This document shows, one piece after another, positions 1-7,294 of a stretch of DNA of 29,362 nt. The notes beneath the pieces were generated by a model. The model saw nothing but the letters and a program-made list of their open reading frames with translations. It ran no database searches and was not told the DNA's origin. How positions within the stretch are numbered: the first letter of the stretch is position 1; the number at the start of each line of letters is the position of its first letter. The position numbers were made by a program, and so were the translations under genes. Source of the DNA: CAYFHQ01 sp964342805 (GTDB taxonomy: Bacteria; Bacillota; Clostridia; Peptostreptococcales; Acidaminobacteraceae); the NCBI GenBank assembly GCA_964342805.1, contig CAYFHQ010000041.1:1-29362 (forward strand), written 5' to 3'.

Positions 1-477
1 CAGTGGGACATCGTTGACCAAAAAAGAGCCAACCTGGCCCAGGTTTTCAACGACATTGACTGGATCAAGAGTTTGTTTGAAGATATGTTGGGAGAAGGGG
101 CCTTGACCCGAAGGATGGCTGGAATATCAGACGATAGACTTCGGACCAAGGTCAAGTTGACCCGGTATATGCGGATGATTTGCCATCTGCTTTATGACGC
201 AGAGTGTCACATTTGTGATCGGATGGACCAGCGAAAAAAACTCATGGACCACCGCCACGAGTTAATCAGTAGCCTAGACACCATCATGGATAATCTGGGC
301 GTACTAAAGCGCATTCTGGAAAACCAGGAACATCCCAGTGCCCTTAAGGCCAGAACCATAATCCTATCGGCCCAAGTTCCGGACACCTTGTCTCGGATTT
401 TTGAAGACGTCAAGGGAATGAATGAAAACACCCTCCGCATGTTTGAACTCATCGAGCGCGAAAGGGTATTCCAGTAA
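1..477 (+). CDS. Unrecognised helical protein, C-terminal part only
   Basis: The reading frame is open from the first base of the window to a TAA at 475-477, so the start lies outside and only the last 158 residues are visible. The visible part is rich in charged and hydrophobic residues in a helical pattern (many Asp, Glu, Arg, Met, Leu) with no predicted membrane segment. It carries two cysteines and a histidine close together (AECHICDRMDQ, starting near residue 67 of the visible part). I see no catalytic motif and do not recognise the family. A strong terminator follows 20 bases after the stop, so this is the last gene of its transcript. An internal ATG at 73 is not a convincing start because the frame is open upstream and no ribosome binding site precedes it. 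The function is unknown. Confidence 0.6.
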   Translation, partial: QWDIVDQKRANLAQVFNDIDWIKSLFEDMLGEGALTRRMAGISDDRLRTKVKLTRYMRMICHLLYDAECHICDRMDQRKKLMDHRHELISSLDTIMDNLGVLKRILENQEHPSALKARTIILSAQVPDTLSRIFEDVKGMNENTLRMFELIERERVFQ

Positions 478-497
478 AGGAAAAATCTTGCTAAATG

Positions 498-538
498 AAA
501 AACCTCGTCAGGGACTTTATCCCCGGCGAGGTTTTTTT
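498..538. terminator. Bidirectional rho-independent terminator
   Basis: The arms AAACCTCG (500-507) and CGAGGTTT (527-534) pair perfectly. An inner GGG/CCC pairing (511-513 with 521-523) lengthens the hairpin. Seven Ts follow on the plus strand (532-538), and an A-rich stretch precedes the hairpin, giving a shorter T-run on the minus strand. It ends the gene at 1-477 and can also serve the convergent gene, whose last codons and stop (517-519) lie inside the hairpin. Confidence 0.85.
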
Positions 539-1211
539 GGTGGAAATGGATGGGTCTTAATGAAGACTTGGAGCCTTTTGCTGATCTCATGTTTCTGGCG
601 TTGTTTTAAGAGGCCAACCAGCTGCTTCATGGCATGGTAGGCTTCCTTGTCCTGGCCCATGTCCTCGAATAAGAAGGCCTTGGTCTCATACAGTTCAATC
701 CGGAGTACATAGTTGGTTGACCCTGTGGAAAGGTCTCTGGCCCTGGTCAAGGCCTCAAGGGCCCGGTTAAACTGCTTCTGGACCCGGTGGATTTGACCCT
801 TGACCAACCACAGGTGGCTGGGGTTATAGTCCACAGGCCTCTGGTTCAAGAGGTCCAGGGCCGTGTCATCAAGGGACTTTGCAATGGCACCTAAAATACC
901 ATTGGCCTGGGCCATTTTGTTTGAGTAGTTGCTACGGTCATAGTAGCGCAAGGCGTCCTCCACCAAGGACAGGGCTTGGTCGTAGTGTTTGGCCCTATAG
1001 TGGTGGTTACCCAAGATCAACTGGGCGTCTGCAATGCCCTTCTTATAGGCAATGGTACTCCCGTGGGCCAGGGATGTGACCGCATAGGTACGACTCTTGT
1101 CTGGGGCGGAGTCAAGCAGGTCTATGCTATGTTGGTTCCACTGGTCGATAATGGCGATTTGTTCTTCAGGGGAACTTGATTGTCTTCCAAATAGGTTAAG
1201 GGTTTAAGCAT
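517..1211 (-). pseudogene. TPR-repeat protein, apparently frameshifted near its N-terminus
   Basis: The minus-strand ATG at 1209-1211 has an excellent ribosome binding site (AGGAGG, complement of 1218-1223, six-base spacer), but its frame hits a stop after 29 codons. A second frame is open from about 1203 to the stop at 517-519 but contains no ATG. Adding one base to the run of four Gs at 1169-1172 joins the two frames into a continuous protein of about 231 residues. The body shows at least three helix-pair units with TPR spacing: one around LILGNHHYRAKHYDQAL, one around WLVKGQIHRVQKQFNRAL, and one around YETKAFLFEDMGQDKEAY. TPR proteins act as protein-interaction scaffolds; the partner is not evident. 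The shift could be a real inactivating mutation or a homopolymer sequencing error. If the downstream frame is used alone, the first plausible start is a TTG at 1018-1020, giving 167 residues, but it lacks a good binding site. Confidence 0.65.
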
Positions 1212-1283
1212 GGAGGTCCTCCTGTCTACCTATTGGCCCTATACCCGATTTGGTCCCAGGCCTACCTGTATAGAAAAACTTAA

Positions 1284-1346
1284 ATATTCAGATAAATCCA
1301 ACCTGAGTACGATTACAATTGAAGGAATATTCTGATAAACTATTGT
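1284..1346 (+). promoter_or_regulatory. Possible hnd promoter region with a direct repeat
   Basis: Two near-identical 13-mers, ATATTCAGATAAA (1284-1296) and ATATTCTGATAAA (1327-1339), lie 43 bases apart, about four helical turns, between the divergent TPR gene and the hydrogenase operon. A weak sigma-A-like promoter, TTGAAG (1319-1324), 16 bases, TATTGT (1341-1346), overlaps the second copy. The repeats could bind a regulator. I do not see a Rex-type inverted repeat here. Confidence 0.3.
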
Positions 1347-1425
1347 CAAATCCTGTTTGTCTGTAAGGGTTTTGGGGTAAAAACCTCATTGTTATGTCCA
1401 TAATGAATGAAAGGAAGGTGTCGTA

Positions 1426-1956
1426 ATGCCGAGAAATGAGACTGAAACGATCTCAATGGACTTGAAGGACTTGCCGCAGGACATGTTGCAAGAATTAGAC
1501 GCGTATATCGACCTCCAAGAGGACAAAGAAGGTGCATTGATCCACGTGCTACATAAGGCTCAAAATCTTTTGGGCTACCTGCCTATGGAAGTTCAACTGC
1601 ATATTGCTCGAAAGCTAGGACTACCTGGTGCCAAGGTTTTTGGTGTTGTAAGCTTCTACTCTTACTTCACAACTGAACCACGGGGTGAGCATACGATTTC
1701 TGTCTGTATGGGGACTGCCTGCTTCGTAAGGGGTAGTGAGAAGGTACTTCACAAATTCATGAAAGACTTGGGTATTGAACAAAATGGCGGCATGTCAGAA
1801 GACGGTAAGTTCACCGTAAGAGACGTTCGCTGTGTTGGCGCCTGTGGTCTTGCACCAGTGGTTATGGTAGGCGAAAAGGTTTACGGCCATGTAGGAGAGG
1901 ACGACGTACAGACAATCATCGACGAGTACCGGAAGGAGGCATCTGATGCCAATTAA
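1426..1956 (+). CDS. hndA: Hydrogenase subunit HndA/HydC, NuoE-like [2Fe-2S] protein
   Basis: This 176-residue protein belongs to the NuoE/24-kDa family of thioredoxin-like [2Fe-2S] ferredoxins. In NAD(P)-linked [FeFe]-hydrogenases this subunit passes electrons within the cytoplasmic complex. The four cluster ligands are visible as C94, C99, C136 and C140 (CMGTAC and CVGAC), with the usual helical N-terminal domain ahead of them. The ATG at 1426 is preceded by GGAAGG at 1411-1416. The gene overlaps the next by 11 bases (stop at 1954-1956, next ATG at 1946), which suggests translational coupling. The order NuoE-like, small ferredoxin-like, NuoF-like, hydrogenase matches HndABCD of Desulfovibrio and equals the HydC/HydB/HydA core of the bifurcating enzymes of Thermotoga and Acetobacterium. 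It is first in the operon; a divergent TPR gene lies upstream. Confidence 0.93.
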   Translation: MPRNETETISMDLKDLPQDMLQELDAYIDLQEDKEGALIHVLHKAQNLLGYLPMEVQLHIARKLGLPGAKVFGVVSFYSYFTTEPRGEHTISVCMGTACFVRGSEKVLHKFMKDLGIEQNGGMSEDGKFTVRDVRCVGACGLAPVVMVGEKVYGHVGEDDVQTIIDEYRKEASDAN

Positions 1957-2338
1957 ATCCTTGGACGAATTGATAAAATTGAGAGAAAGTCACCTGAAAA
2001 AAGTCAACCTTCGGGAAACCGGTGAGTCCACAGACGAAACGGTTGAAATCCTGGTGGGTATGGCAACATGCGGGATCGCTGCCGGTGCCCGGGAAACCTT
2101 GAATGCCATCCTTGACGAAATAGAAGCCAAGGGTCTGGCCAACATCCGTGTTGTACAGGTGGGATGCATGGGCTATTGCCACTCAGAGCCTACGGTTCAA
2201 GTGAATAAGCCCGGAAATGAACCGGTTCTCTATGGCAAGGTTGACGGCGATATCGCCAAGCAGATCATAGACCAGCACATCCTAGGCGACAGCCTTGTGG
2301 ATGAGCACATCTTGATCAGAACTTTCGAGAAGGCGTAA
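1946..2338 (+). CDS. hndB: Hydrogenase subunit HndB, small ferredoxin-like protein
   Basis: This 130-residue protein resembles the small second subunit of HndABCD hydrogenases, a thioredoxin-fold [2Fe-2S]-type domain. Three cysteines are visible in the places typical of this subfamily: C42 (in MATCGIAAGA) and C74 and C78 (in VGCMGYCH). The fourth ligand found in true [2Fe-2S] thioredoxin-like ferredoxins is missing, so cluster binding is uncertain. Its exact role in the complex is not well defined; it is probably an electron-transfer or structural accessory subunit. The start ATG at 1946 lies inside the end of hndA and has GGAAGGAGG just upstream (1930-1938). hndC follows after 13 bases. The TTG start of hndC and tight spacing indicate a single co-translated operon. 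Confidence 0.87.
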   Translation: MPIKSLDELIKLRESHLKKVNLRETGESTDETVEILVGMATCGIAAGARETLNAILDEIEAKGLANIRVVQVGCMGYCHSEPTVQVNKPGNEPVLYGKVDGDIAKQIIDQHILGDSLVDEHILIRTFEKA

Positions 2339-2351
2339 AGGAGGGATTCGA

Positions 2352-4121
2352 TTGGCACGAATCAGAAGTCATATCATGGTATGTGGCGGAACAGGCTGCG
2401 TTGCTTCTCGAAGCGAAGAGCTAATCACCGCTTTAAAGGATGAACTAAAGGTTGCCGGTTACGGCGATGAAATCAATGTTGTAAAAACAGGATGTTTTGG
2501 ATTCTGTGGACAGGGTCCCATTATCAAGGTACACCCCGACAACGTGTTTTATGTGAAGGTCATGCCTGAGGACGCAAAAGAAATCGTCCAAGAGCACGTT
2601 GTAAAGGGTAGAACCGTTGAACGACTCCTTTTCGAAGAACCAGAAGAAAAGAAAAAACTGGACAAGCACGACCAAATGAACTTCTACAAGAAGCAGTATC
2701 GAATTGCCCTTCGAAACTGTGGCCTCGTGAATCCAGAAGACGTGAATGAATACATAGCCTATCGTGGCTACGAAGCCTTGGCCCGTGTACTTACGGAAAT
2801 GAAGCCAGGTGAAGTCAGCGAGAAGATTAAAGCGTCAGGCCTTCGTGGCCGTGGTGGTGGCGGTTTCCCTACCGGTCTTAAATGGGAATTTACAGCCAAG
2901 ACACCAAGTGACGAAAAATATATTATCTGTAATGCCGACGAAGGAGACCCAGGGGCCTTTATGGATCGGTCTATTCTTGAGGGTGACCCCCATTCCTTGA
3001 TCGAGGCCATGGCCATCGGCGGCTATGCCATCGGGGCGAACACAGGTATTGTCTATATCCGAGCAGAGTATCCCCTGGCCATTAACCGGCTAGAAATTGC
3101 CTTAGGCCAAGCCCGTGAACTGGGCATGCTGGGCAAGGACATTTTTGGAACAGGTTTTGACTTTGACATCCGGGTGAAACTGGGTGCAGGCGCCTTTGTC
3201 TGTGGGGAAGAAACAGCCCTCATTCACTCAGTGGAAGGCCAGCGGGGCGAGCCAACCAAGAAGCCTCCTTATCCATCGGTTTCTGGTTATCTGGGCAAGC
3301 CAACCTGCGTAAACAACGTGGAAACCTATGCAAACATCCCACCTATTATCCTCAATGGACCGGAGTGGTTTGCCAGCATTGGTACAGAAAAATCTAAAGG
3401 GACAAAGGTATTTGCCCTTGCAGGTAAAATTAACAATGTGGGTCTTGTGGAAGTGCCCATGGGTACAACCCTCCGTGAGATCATTTACGATATCGGTGGC
3501 GGTATTCTGGACGGCAAGGAGTTCAAGGCCGTACAGACGGGCGGTCCATCCGGTGGTGTTATCACTGTGGCCGACCTGGACACACCTATTGACTATGAAA
3601 GTCTAAAGGGGATCGGGTCCATGATGGGGTCAGGCGGTATGATCGTTATGGATGAAGACGATGATATGGTTGAGATTGCCAAGTTCTACTTGGACTTCAC
3701 CCAGGACGAGTCCTGTGGTAAGTGCACGCCTTGTCGTGTAGGCACCAAGCGGATGTACGAAATGTTAGAACAACTGGTTGAAGGGGAAGGTAGCATGGAA
3801 ACCCTGGAAAACCTAGAGGTCTTGGGTCAAATGATCAAGGACTCTGCCCTATGTGGTCTGGGTCAAACGGCGCCAAACCCTGTTCTGTCTACCATGAAGT
3901 ACTTCAATGAAGAGTATGTGGCTTATGCAACTGGAACCAAGAGCAAGGCCTACTCCATCATTGAAGAGAAGTGTATTGGTTGTACAGCTTGTGCCCGCGT
4001 CTGTCCAGTAAACTGTATTGATGGCGCAGTGAAGAAACCTCATGTGATCCGCGCAGACGAGTGTATCTCTTGTGGTGCATGCTTCACAGCTTGTAAATTC
4101 GATGCAGTTGAGAAACCGTAA
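2352..4121 (+). CDS. hndC: Hydrogenase subunit HndC/HydB, NuoF-like flavoprotein
   Basis: This is the NAD(P)H-binding flavin subunit, 589 residues. In order it shows: an N-terminal thioredoxin-like [2Fe-2S] domain with C11, C16, C48 and C52; the NuoF core with the Gly-rich FMN/NADH loop (GRGGGGFPTG, about residue 165), the CNADEGDPGAF motif (about 193) and GAGAFVCGEETAL (about 278); the [4Fe-4S] site CGKCTPC (about 455) with a later LCGLGQ cysteine; and a C-terminal pair of [4Fe-4S] ferredoxin motifs (about 541-585). This is the HydB architecture of trimeric electron-bifurcating hydrogenases, in which NADH and reduced ferredoxin are oxidised together to make hydrogen. The start is a TTG at 2352 with AAAGGAGG seven bases ahead; the next ATG, at residue 9, would cut into the first strand before C11. 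hndD follows after 13 bases. Confidence 0.94.
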   Translation: MARIRSHIMVCGGTGCVASRSEELITALKDELKVAGYGDEINVVKTGCFGFCGQGPIIKVHPDNVFYVKVMPEDAKEIVQEHVVKGRTVERLLFEEPEEKKKLDKHDQMNFYKKQYRIALRNCGLVNPEDVNEYIAYRGYEALARVLTEMKPGEVSEKIKASGLRGRGGGGFPTGLKWEFTAKTPSDEKYIICNADEGDPGAFMDRSILEGDPHSLIEAMAIGGYAIGANTGIVYIRAEYPLAINRLEIALGQARELGMLGKDIFGTGFDFDIRVKLGAGAFVCGEETALIHSVEGQRGEPTKKPPYPSVSGYLGKPTCVNNVETYANIPPIILNGPEWFASIGTEKSKGTKVFALAGKINNVGLVEVPMGTTLREIIYDIGGGILDGKEFKAVQTGGPSGGVITVADLDTPIDYESLKGIGSMMGSGGMIVMDEDDDMVEIAKFYLDFTQDESCGKCTPCRVGTKRMYEMLEQLVEGEGSMETLENLEVLGQMIKDSALCGLGQTAPNPVLSTMKYFNEEYVAYATGTKSKAYSIIEEKCIGCTACARVCPVNCIDGAVKKPHVIRADECISCGACFTACKFDAVEKP

Positions 4122-4134
4122 GGAGGCGTCCAAT

Positions 4135-5877
4135 ATGGATATGGTGAAACTAAAAATCAATGACATAGATGTGGAAGTGCCAAAGGGAACGACGGTACTG
4201 GACGCTGCAAAGCTGGCCAATGCCCATATTCCAACCCTTTGTCATATGGATTTGCACGGGTTTGGCATTGTCAATAAAGTGGCATCCTGTCGTGTCTGTA
4301 TGGTGGAGGTAGAGGGACGTCCTGCCCTGGTACCTTCCTGTTCCGAAGAAGCCCTGGAGGGCATGGTCATCCGTACAGACTCTGTACGGTCCATCACAGC
4401 CCGCCGGATGGCAGTAGAACTCCTACTGTCCAACCACCCCAAAGACTGCCTGACTTGTGCCAAAAACCTAGAGTGTGAACTCCAGTCCCTGGCCCAGGAA
4501 TTAGGTGTTCGAGAAATCAAATGGGAAGGGGAAATGATGAACTATCCTAAGGATGAGTCATCTTACTCCCTTGTTAAGGACCCCAACAAGTGTGTCATGT
4601 GCCGTCGTTGCGAAACCATGTGTAATGAAGTACAAACCTGTGGTATCCTGTCAGGCCTCAACCGTGGATTTGACGCCATTGTTGGTCCAGCCTTTAACCT
4701 GCCGATGTCGGAGACTTCCTGTACCTACTGTGGCCAGTGTGTAGCTGTTTGTCCAACTGCGGCCCTGACGGAAGTCAACAATACCCAAAGGGTATGGCAG
4801 TTGATCAACAACCCCAAGAAGCACGTTGTGGTCCAGGCGGCGCCAGCCATCCGTGTGGCCATTGGTGAAATGTTTGGCATGGAGCCTGGCACCATCGTTA
4901 CAGGCCAGTTGGTAGCAGCCCTGCGTCGTATGGGTTTCGATGCGGTATTTGATACGGATTGGGCAGCTGACCTTACCATTATGGAGGAAGCGTCGGAACT
5001 GGTACACCGGATTGAACATAAGGGAACCCTGCCGATTCTAACGTCCTGTTGTCCTGCTTGGGTCAAGTTCTTTGAACATCAATTCCCAGACATGCTGGAT
5101 ATCCCGTCTTCGTGTAAGTCACCCCAGATCATGCTGGGTGCCATGGCCAAGTCCTACTATGCTGAAAAAGTAGGAATTGCACCGGAAGACATTGCCGTGG
5201 TATCGGTAATGCCTTGTCTGGCAAAGAAGGCAGAGGCGGCTCGGCCTGAGTTGACCAAAGACGAAAACAATAATGTTGACTTGGTTGTAACCACCCGCGA
5301 GTTTGGTGCCATGCTCAAGGAAGCCGGCATTAGCTTTGACACCCTTCCAGAAGAAGACTTTGACTCCATTCTGGGCGAGTCCACAGGCGCCGGTGTCATC
5401 TTTGGTACCACTGGTGGTGTAATCGAGGCAGCAACCCGTACGGCTTATGAGTGGGTAACAGGTGAAACCCTTGAATCCGTAGAGTTCCATCAGCTTCGAG
5501 GTCTTGAAGGTATCCGTGAAGCCACTGTACAAGTGGGCGACATGGAACTGCGCATTGGTATCGCCCACGAACTGGGCAATGCCCGTAAGCTCCTGGAAGA
5601 CATCCGGGACGGTAAGAGCCACTTCCATGCCATTGAAATCATGGCCTGTCCTGGTGGCTGTATTGGTGGCGGCGGCCAGCCATACCACCATGGGGACATG
5701 GACGTCATTCGCAAGCGTCAAGAAGCCATTTATGCTGAGGACGCAGGCAAGACCCGTCGTAAGTCCCATGAGAACCCAATGATCAAGAAGATCTACGAAG
5801 AGTATTTGGGTAAGCCATACGGCGAAAGAGCCCATGAGCTCCTCCATACCCACTATGAAGCGAAAGATAAAATCTAA
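4135..5877 (+). CDS. hndD: [FeFe]-hydrogenase catalytic subunit HndD/HydA
   Basis: This 580-residue protein is the hydrogen-producing subunit. The N-terminal part carries a plant-type [2Fe-2S] domain (CHMDLHG, CRVCMVE and a later Cys), a His-ligated [4Fe-4S] site (NHPKDCLTCAKNLEC), and two [4Fe-4S] ferredoxin motifs (CVMCRRCETMC and CTYCGQCVAVC). The H-cluster domain has all three signatures intact: TSCCPAW at 303-309, MPCLAKK at 359-365, and MACPGGCIGGGGQP from 503, giving the H-cluster cysteines C305, C361, C505 and C509. The C-terminus contains the small-subunit-like segment (IKKIYEEYLGKPYGERAHELLH). The ATG at 4135 sits eight bases after AGGAGG (4121-4126); a longer frame exists upstream but would overlap hndC. 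The HydE, HydF and HydG maturases needed for H-cluster assembly are not in this window. The enzyme is cytoplasmic, as no signal peptide is seen. Confidence 0.96.
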   Translation: MDMVKLKINDIDVEVPKGTTVLDAAKLANAHIPTLCHMDLHGFGIVNKVASCRVCMVEVEGRPALVPSCSEEALEGMVIRTDSVRSITARRMAVELLLSNHPKDCLTCAKNLECELQSLAQELGVREIKWEGEMMNYPKDESSYSLVKDPNKCVMCRRCETMCNEVQTCGILSGLNRGFDAIVGPAFNLPMSETSCTYCGQCVAVCPTAALTEVNNTQRVWQLINNPKKHVVVQAAPAIRVAIGEMFGMEPGTIVTGQLVAALRRMGFDAVFDTDWAADLTIMEEASELVHRIEHKGTLPILTSCCPAWVKFFEHQFPDMLDIPSSCKSPQIMLGAMAKSYYAEKVGIAPEDIAVVSVMPCLAKKAEAARPELTKDENNNVDLVVTTREFGAMLKEAGISFDTLPEEDFDSILGESTGAGVIFGTTGGVIEAATRTAYEWVTGETLESVEFHQLRGLEGIREATVQVGDMELRIGIAHELGNARKLLEDIRDGKSHFHAIEIMACPGGCIGGGGQPYHHGDMDVIRKRQEAIYAEDAGKTRRKSHENPMIKKIYEEYLGKPYGERAHELLHTHYEAKDKI

Positions 5878-5882
5878 CCTAG

Positions 5883-5940
5883 TTTGTGCCTAGCACAAAA
5901 GTGAAGGGACCAGCGGTTTTCCGCGGGTCCCTTTGTTTGT
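5883..5940. terminator. Terminator between the convergent hnd operon and the symporter operon
   Basis: A hairpin with arms AAGGGACC (5905-5912 region) and GGGTCCCTT (about 5925-5933), reinforced by GCGG/CCGC around a TTTT loop, is followed by TTTGTTTGTTGT on the plus strand. Just upstream is a second small perfect hairpin, TTTGTGC (5883-5889) with GCACAAA (5893-5899). Both lie in the 70-base gap between two convergent genes. Confidence 0.8.
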
Positions 5941-5947
5941 TGTAGGA

Positions 5948-7294
5948 TTACGCATTTGTCTTGCTTTGAGACTTAGATCGTTCATACCTCTTACATTCGT
6001 CTAAAACCTCCCGCCTTAGGAGGAAGACCCCCACCAAGTTTGGGAGGACCATCATGGCAGTGGCAAAGTCAGCAACCGCCCATGTGGTATTCCATCCCAC
6101 AAATCCAGCCAAGAATATAACCACCACAAAGGCCAAGCGAAAGCCCCTTGCACCGAGGTGTCCAAATAGGTAACCCGCACACTGGGCCCCATAATAACTC
6201 CATACAATAATGCTGGTCAGGGCAAAAAAGATCAGACTAACCGTCAAGGTGAGCCGGCCCAGTCCCAGGGGGTCTCTATAGGCCGTGTTGAGTATCTGGC
6301 TCTCTGAGCCTGCCATTTGGTAGGCCCCACTTGTGATAAACACAAGGCCGGTCAAAGTGTTGATGACCAGGGTGTCTAGAAGGACTTCCAACATGTGTAG
6401 GCTGCCTTGTTCTGCTGGGAAACGTACCCGTCCTGAAGCGGCTGCAATAGGAGCAGACCCCATCCCAGACTCGTTGGAGAAGATCCCCCGTCGTAGTCCT
6501 TGGTCAATGGCTACCTTGATCCCGTAGCCACCACCACCTGTGGCTAGGGGTTCCCAGGCGAAGGCTTCCTGGAAGATCATTCGAAAGGCCATGGGAATAG
6601 CTGATGCATTCAGTAAAAGTAGATAGACACTCCCCATGAGTAAGAGGACAACCATGCTGGGAATGATCACCAGGGTCATGGCAGAGGTCCGTTGGAGGCC
6701 GCCAAAACTGACATAGGCGACCAAGAGGGTAATACCAATGGCAGTAGGAATGGTAGGGACATCAAATGTGGATGTAAAAACATCCACGATACTGTGGACC
6801 TGGGGGAAGGTGCCAATACCTGCTAAAACAGCAATAATCACTGTTGCAGCAAAGAGTTTACCCAACCACTGGGCACCGACACCGTGTTCTAGATAATACA
6901 TGGATCCGCCAACCAACTGGCCCTTGGGATCCCGTTGGCGGTATTTTACACTGAGGATGGTTTCGGCGTATTTAAGGGACATGCCCATTAGGCCCACGAC
7001 CCACATCCAAAAGAGTGCACCAGGGCCACCAATCCGAATGGCAAAGAGGACGCCGACAATGTTGCCCATACCCAGGGTCGCACCCAGGGCTAGGGACAGG
7101 GCTGCAATTGGTGAGAGATCCCCCTGGGCCTCCTTGTGAGGACGTGATTTCAAGACCCGAAGACCGTCTTTTAGGCGGCGGAGGGGTTGTAAGCGTAATC
7201 GGATCATCATATAACTGCTGAGGCCTACTAAACTAATGGGCAGAACAAGGGTCCATAGGACCTGGTTGACCCACTTGATCCAAGTTAGTATCAT
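5948..7294 (-). CDS. Sodium:alanine symporter (AGCS family)
   Basis: This 448-residue integral membrane protein belongs to the AGCS family, which imports alanine, glycine or related amino acids with Na+ (or H+). Family hallmarks are visible: GATLGMGNIVGV (about residue 72), GGPGALFWMWVVGLMGMSLKYAE (about 89-111), GGSMYYLEHG (about 129), and ESGMGSAPIAAA (about 278). The ends are hydrophobic and about ten membrane segments can be drawn. The length is normal for the family. Its ATG overlaps the stop of the upstream histidine kinase gene by four bases (ATGA, 7291-7294), so the two are translationally coupled. The substrate cannot be read from the sequence. It ends at a terminator shared with the hydrogenase operon. 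Confidence 0.93.
   Translation of the reverse strand: MILTWIKWVNQVLWTLVLPISLVGLSSYMMIRLRLQPLRRLKDGLRVLKSRPHKEAQGDLSPIAALSLALGATLGMGNIVGVLFAIRIGGPGALFWMWVVGLMGMSLKYAETILSVKYRQRDPKGQLVGGSMYYLEHGVGAQWLGKLFAATVIIAVLAGIGTFPQVHSIVDVFTSTFDVPTIPTAIGITLLVAYVSFGGLQRTSAMTLVIIPSMVVLLLMGSVYLLLLNASAIPMAFRMIFQEAFAWEPLATGGGGYGIKVAIDQGLRRGIFSNESGMGSAPIAAASGRVRFPAEQGSLHMLEVLLDTLVINTLTGLVFITSGAYQMAGSESQILNTAYRDPLGLGRLTLTVSLIFFALTSIIVWSYYGAQCAGYLFGHLGARGFRLAFVVVIFLAGFVGWNTTWAVADFATAMMVLPNLVGVFLLRREVLDECKRYERSKSQSKTNA

Noticed and set aside
4072..4134. Upstream extension of hndD by 21 codons
   Set aside because: It lies inside the end of hndC and adds residues unlike the family. The ATG at 4135 has AGGAGG at the right distance.
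5119..5853. Long antisense frame of 244 codons opposite hndD
   Set aside because: It is a shadow of a highly conserved hydrogenase gene and has no start signal or family features.
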